Assembly (NCBI GenBank): GCA_000754455.1
Contig: JNSE01000030.1
Location: forward strand, 1-34,121
Length of the DNA stretch: 34,121 nt
Source: an actinobacterium acAMD-2
GTDB taxonomy: Bacteria; Actinomycetota; Actinomycetes; UBA12327
Reading direction: 5' to 3'
This document shows, in pieces, positions 31,266 to 34,121 of the stretch (the stretch's first letter is position 1; each line of letters starts with the position of its first letter). Both the position numbers and the translations under genes were made by a program. Under the pieces are notes generated by a model. It was given only the letters and a program-made list of their open reading frames with translations. It made no database searches and was not told the DNA's origin.

Positions 31266-32171
31266 CTAGGGGCGGTGGCGCTCAAGGCCGACAACGTGCC
31301 CTGTGGCGATGCTCAGGTGAACAACGAAGAACTCACCTTTGCCCAGGTTGAAGTCACCCGGGTCCTGGAATCCCTTGAGGGCTTCAAGGAGCAGGGCGGG
31401 CATGACGTTGCCATGGGAGCACAAGATCAAACCTTGACCGCGGGCACGAGCGCCATCAATGAGTTGTCGGGCAGCCTCAAGGCCAGTGGTCGGGTCTTGC
31501 TCAAATTCGCTTTCGCCCAGGACGTCGAGTTCAGCCAGCGGTTGGTTGACGAGGCCGGCGTAGGGGCTGACGGTTTGCATGCAGCGCAACCACGGCGAGC
31601 TGATCACGGACATTGGTTCATAGACGGACGACATGACGTGAGCAAAACGCTCAGCTTGTGTTCCGCCGCGGGCGGTTAAAGGGCGCAGGTGATCGTCCTG
31701 CGTCCATTCCTCGCGAGACTTCGCTTTAGCGTGACGAACCAACACCAGAGGAATCGTGTCGCGCGGTTGCACAGCAAAGGCGTCCAGAACTGCGTGATCA
31801 GCTGGGTAGGTCATCAGCTCACGGGTCTGCTCGATGGTTAACCAGCGAACTTCGTCCACTTCTTCGTTGGCAGTGAAGTCACCATCGAGGAAGCGACCAG
31901 TCCAGTAATAGACATGTTTGCGCGCGGTGCCTTCTGCGTAGTCCCGGCCCGGCAGCGGTGCACCGAGGGCTATGCGCGCCCCGGCTTCTTCATGAATCTC
32001 ACGAACGGCAGCGATCATGGGGTGCTCGTCGTGTTCGAGCTTGCCCTTGGGAAACGTCCAGTCGTTGTATCGATCGCGATGCACCAGAGCGATGCGTGGA
32101 TCGTTGTGATCTCCCTGCCAAACAATGGCACCAGCTGCTTCGATGATGCGCGGTTGCGTTGAATCGGTCAT
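31266..32171 (-). CDS. mutT1: MutT1-type Nudix hydrolase fused to a histidine phosphatase
   Basis: A 301-residue two-domain protein. The Nudix domain has the full box: Gly43, Glu49, Arg57-Glu58, Glu61-Glu62, Gly64. The C-terminal half is a histidine-phosphatase domain with LVRHAKA, catalytic His147, and a second His in CSHGN. Mycobacterial MutT1 of this layout hydrolyses 8-oxo-dGTP, diadenosine polyphosphates and related nucleotides. The first phosphatase motif is RHA rather than RHG, which is common in the SixA-like group. Its ATG overlaps the ppk stop (ATGA), as in the conserved actinobacterial ppk-mutT1 pair. Confidence 0.93.
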   Translation of the reverse strand: MTDSTQPRIIEAAGAIVWQGDHNDPRIALVHRDRYNDWTFPKGKLEHDEHPMIAAVREIHEEAGARIALGAPLPGRDYAEGTARKHVYYWTGRFLDGDFTANEEVDEVRWLTIEQTRELMTYPADHAVLDAFAVQPRDTIPLVLVRHAKAKSREEWTQDDHLRPLTARGGTQAERFAHVMSSVYEPMSVISSPWLRCMQTVSPYAGLVNQPLAELDVLGESEFEQDPTTGLEAARQLIDGARARGQGLILCSHGNVMPALLLEALKGFQDPGDFNLGKGEFFVVHLSIATGHVVGLERHRP

Positions 32172-34121
32172 AGGACTTGGCGTCGGGTGTGAAGCGCGAT
32201 CAACATTTCTTGCAGGTCGTTGAGAGGTTCACCATCTGCCCCACGACTCTTGAGCCATTGGCCGTCGGCTTGTAGGTGCCAGGCAGCAGTGGTGTCAGCG
32301 AAGGCGAGATCAAAGAGTTGCTCCACTTCGCGCACATGATCGGGGGTATCTAGTCGAACGAGTGCCTCAACGCGGCGATCAAGGTTGCGATGCATGAGGT
32401 CGCTACTGCCGATCCACACCTCGGTCTCGCCACCGTTAACAAAACAAAAGGTGCGCGAATGTTCGAGGAAGCGGCCCAAGATTGAGCGCACGGTGATGTT
32501 TTCAGAAAGCCCAGGAACGCCCGGTCGAATAGCGCAGATTCCTCGCACCCATACCTCAACCTTGACGCCAGCTTGCGATGCTCGATACAGAGCATCAATG
32601 CAGGCTTCATCAACAATGGCATTCGTCTTCAGGCGAATTCCCGCTGGTTTTCCCGCCTGGTGGTTTTCTACTTCTCGGTTGATCCGTTTGATGAGGCCAT
32701 TGCGTACGGAATGGGGGGCGACCAATAGGCGTTCGTAATCGGTGGTGCGGGCGTAGCCACTGAGTTGGTTGAACAGGTCAGCGACGTCTTCGCCAACGGC
32801 TGGATCAGCGGTCAGCAGGCCGAGGTCTTCGTAGCTACGGGCCGTTTTCGGGTGGTAGTTGCCAGTGCCAATGTGGGTGTAGCGACGTAGCCCGTCGGAA
32901 TCACGTCGCACGACCATCGACAACTTGCAGTGGGTTTTCAATCCCACGAGGCCATAGACGACATGCACGCCGGCTTGTTCCAATGTTCGCGCCCACGTGA
33001 TGTTGGCTTCTTCATCAAATCGTGCCTTGATTTCGACAACAGCCAGAACTTGCTTACCTGCTTCAGCAGCTTCAACCAGAGCATCCACGATGGGGGAATC
33101 ACCACTGGTTCGATACAGCGTTTGTTTGATAGCCAAAACCTTGGGGTCAGCAGCGGCTTGTTCAAGAAAGCGTTGAACGCTGGTGGCGAACGAGTCGTAG
33201 GGGTGGTGCAACAAAATGTCGCGATGACGCATGGCACCAATCACGTCAGGTGGTGACGAGGTTTCGACTTCGGCGAGCATGGGATGAGTTTTGGGTAAGA
33301 ACGTGGCGAACTTGAGGTCTTCGCGGGGCAGGGCCGCGATGGCTTGAAGCCCAGACAAGTCCAGCGGTCCTTGAACCGAAAAGACCTCGTCTTGGGTGAC
33401 CTGAAGTTCACGCATGAGCAGGTCCAGGACGTAGGGCTCAATGGTGTCTTCAACTTCGAGGCGCACTGGTGGGCCAAATCGGCGACGCGTGAGTTCGCGC
33501 TCGAGAGCGTCCAGCAGGTTTTCTGCGTCATCTTCTTCCACTTCAACGTCTTCGTTACGCGTCACGCGGAAGGTGTGGTGTTGGAGGATGTCCATGCCGG
33601 GGAAAAGGTCTTGTAAGTGAGCCGCAATGACATCTTCGAGAGGCACAAAGCGGTTAGGACTTACTGGCAAAAACCGGGGAAGCAGTGGCGGAACCTTCAC
33701 GCGCGCGAAGAGTTCGGCCTCCGACGCAGGATTGCGAACCACCACGGCAAGGTTGAGCGAAAGCCCAGAGATATAGGGGAAGGGGTGAGCCGGATCAACA
33801 GCTAGCGGGGTGAGGACAGGGAATATCTCTGTGCGAAACAATTCAGTGGTTGCATCTGCTTCGTCGATGGTTAGGTCGGCCCATCGAGGGATTTCAATTC
33901 CTTCGTCGAGCAGCCCAGCGACGACTTGATGGTGGAAGCAATCTGACTGGCGATCCACGAGCCTTCGGGTTTGATCCCAAATATTGCCAAGCACTGCGCG
34001 GGGTTGCTGTCCACTTGCAGACTTGACCGCGATACCGGTGGCCATCCGCCGCTTCAGGCCTGCCACTCGCACCATAAAGAATTCATCGAGGTTGCTGGAA
34101 AAGATGGCGAGGAATCGGGCT
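32168..34121 (-). CDS. ppk: Polyphosphate kinase 1, missing its N-terminal end
   Basis: Ppk1 reversibly makes polyphosphate from ATP. The gene runs off the right edge; 650 codons before the stop are visible. The first visible residues, ARFLAIFSSNLDEFFMVRVA, are the conserved N-terminal helix, so only a short stretch is missing. The phosphorylated-His motif HIGTGNYHPKTARSYEDLG lies near 32830-32876, and the second catalytic block EHSRTFCFVNGG with SSDLMHRNLDRRVE near 32370-32465. It overlaps mutT1 by 4 bp and lies next to the pst genes, linking phosphate uptake and storage. Confidence 0.96.
   Translation of the reverse strand, partial: ARFLAIFSSNLDEFFMVRVAGLKRRMATGIAVKSASGQQPRAVLGNIWDQTRRLVDRQSDCFHHQVVAGLLDEGIEIPRWADLTIDEADATTELFRTEIFPVLTPLAVDPAHPFPYISGLSLNLAVVVRNPASEAELFARVKVPPLLPRFLPVSPNRFVPLEDVIAAHLQDLFPGMDILQHHTFRVTRNEDVEVEEDDAENLLDALERELTRRRFGPPVRLEVEDTIEPYVLDLLMRELQVTQDEVFSVQGPLDLSGLQAIAALPREDLKFATFLPKTHPMLAEVETSSPPDVIGAMRHRDILLHHPYDSFATSVQRFLEQAAADPKVLAIKQTLYRTSGDSPIVDALVEAAEAGKQVLAVVEIKARFDEEANITWARTLEQAGVHVVYGLVGLKTHCKLSMVVRRDSDGLRRYTHIGTGNYHPKTARSYEDLGLLTADPAVGEDVADLFNQLSGYARTTDYERLLVAPHSVRNGLIKRINREVENHQAGKPAGIRLKTNAIVDEACIDALYRASQAGVKVEVWVRGICAIRPGVPGLSENITVRSILGRFLEHSRTFCFVNGGETEVWIGSSDLMHRNLDRRVEALVRLDTPDHVREVEQLFDLAFADTTAAWHLQADGQWLKSRGADGEPLNDLQEMLIALHTRRQVL

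Noticed and set aside
1..34121. CRISPR array, insertion sequence, phage or toxin-antitoxin genes
   Set aside because: No regularly spaced identical repeats, transposase, integrase or paired small toxin-like genes were recognised on either strand.

Overview
The window looks like the chromosome of a mid-GC actinobacterium (about 55% G+C by eye). The evidence is lineage-typical gene content and order: bldC and a DUF3073 gene next to purM-purF, a separate PurS/PurQ/small-PurL complex followed by a bacterial SCP-ortholog gene, a MutT1-type Nudix/histidine-phosphatase fusion overlapping ppk, and an 11-bp direct-repeat PHO box before pstS. Starts lacking a Shine-Dalgarno sequence but preceded by a TANNNT hexamer 6-7 nt upstream also fit actinobacteria. 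I cannot name a genus; an aquatic, streamlined lineage is only a guess.

Layout. 1-2.8 kb: the N-terminal part of a secreted protein (minus strand, runs off the edge), the tRNA t6A enzyme Sua5, tRNA-Lys (minus), a glyoxalase-like protein, and a tRNA-Glu/Asp/Phe cluster whose spacers each hold a hairpin. 2.9-9.0 kb: one gene for a 2,039-residue secreted animal-type heme peroxidase with RTX-like calcium repeats, five fibronectin-III domains and a C-terminal cap. 9.1-10.1 kb: HU, BldC and DUF3073. 10.1-12.7 kb: purF-purM. 12.7-14.7 kb: an ABC exporter, divergent from a DUF1838 gene, followed by a convergent FMN-binding split-barrel gene. 16.4-26.7 kb, all minus strand: the rest of the purine genes in two transcription blocks, purA-purD-S51 peptidase-purB-purC-galE and purS-purQ-purL-SCP. 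26.8-31.1 kb: pstS-pstC-pstA-pstB plus a small metal-binding protein. 31.3-34.1 kb: ppk (5' end missing) and mutT1.

How it works together. The purine genes cover much of de novo IMP synthesis (PurF, PurD, PurSQL, PurM, PurC, PurB) and the first AMP-branch enzyme (PurA). purN, purE/K and purH are not in the window. Most joints are 1-4 bp start/stop overlaps, which suggests translational coupling. A 12-mer (GCCGATAGACTG) is identical in front of purF and purS, and its first nine bases recur inside a palindrome in the purA leader. The phosphate part combines high-affinity uptake (PstSCAB under a PHO box) with polyphosphate metabolism (Ppk). No phoU is present here.

The most unusual items are the giant peroxidase, the shared purine motif, and the structured leaders of purA and hup. 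No CRISPR array, transposase, integrase, phage gene or rRNA was recognised.
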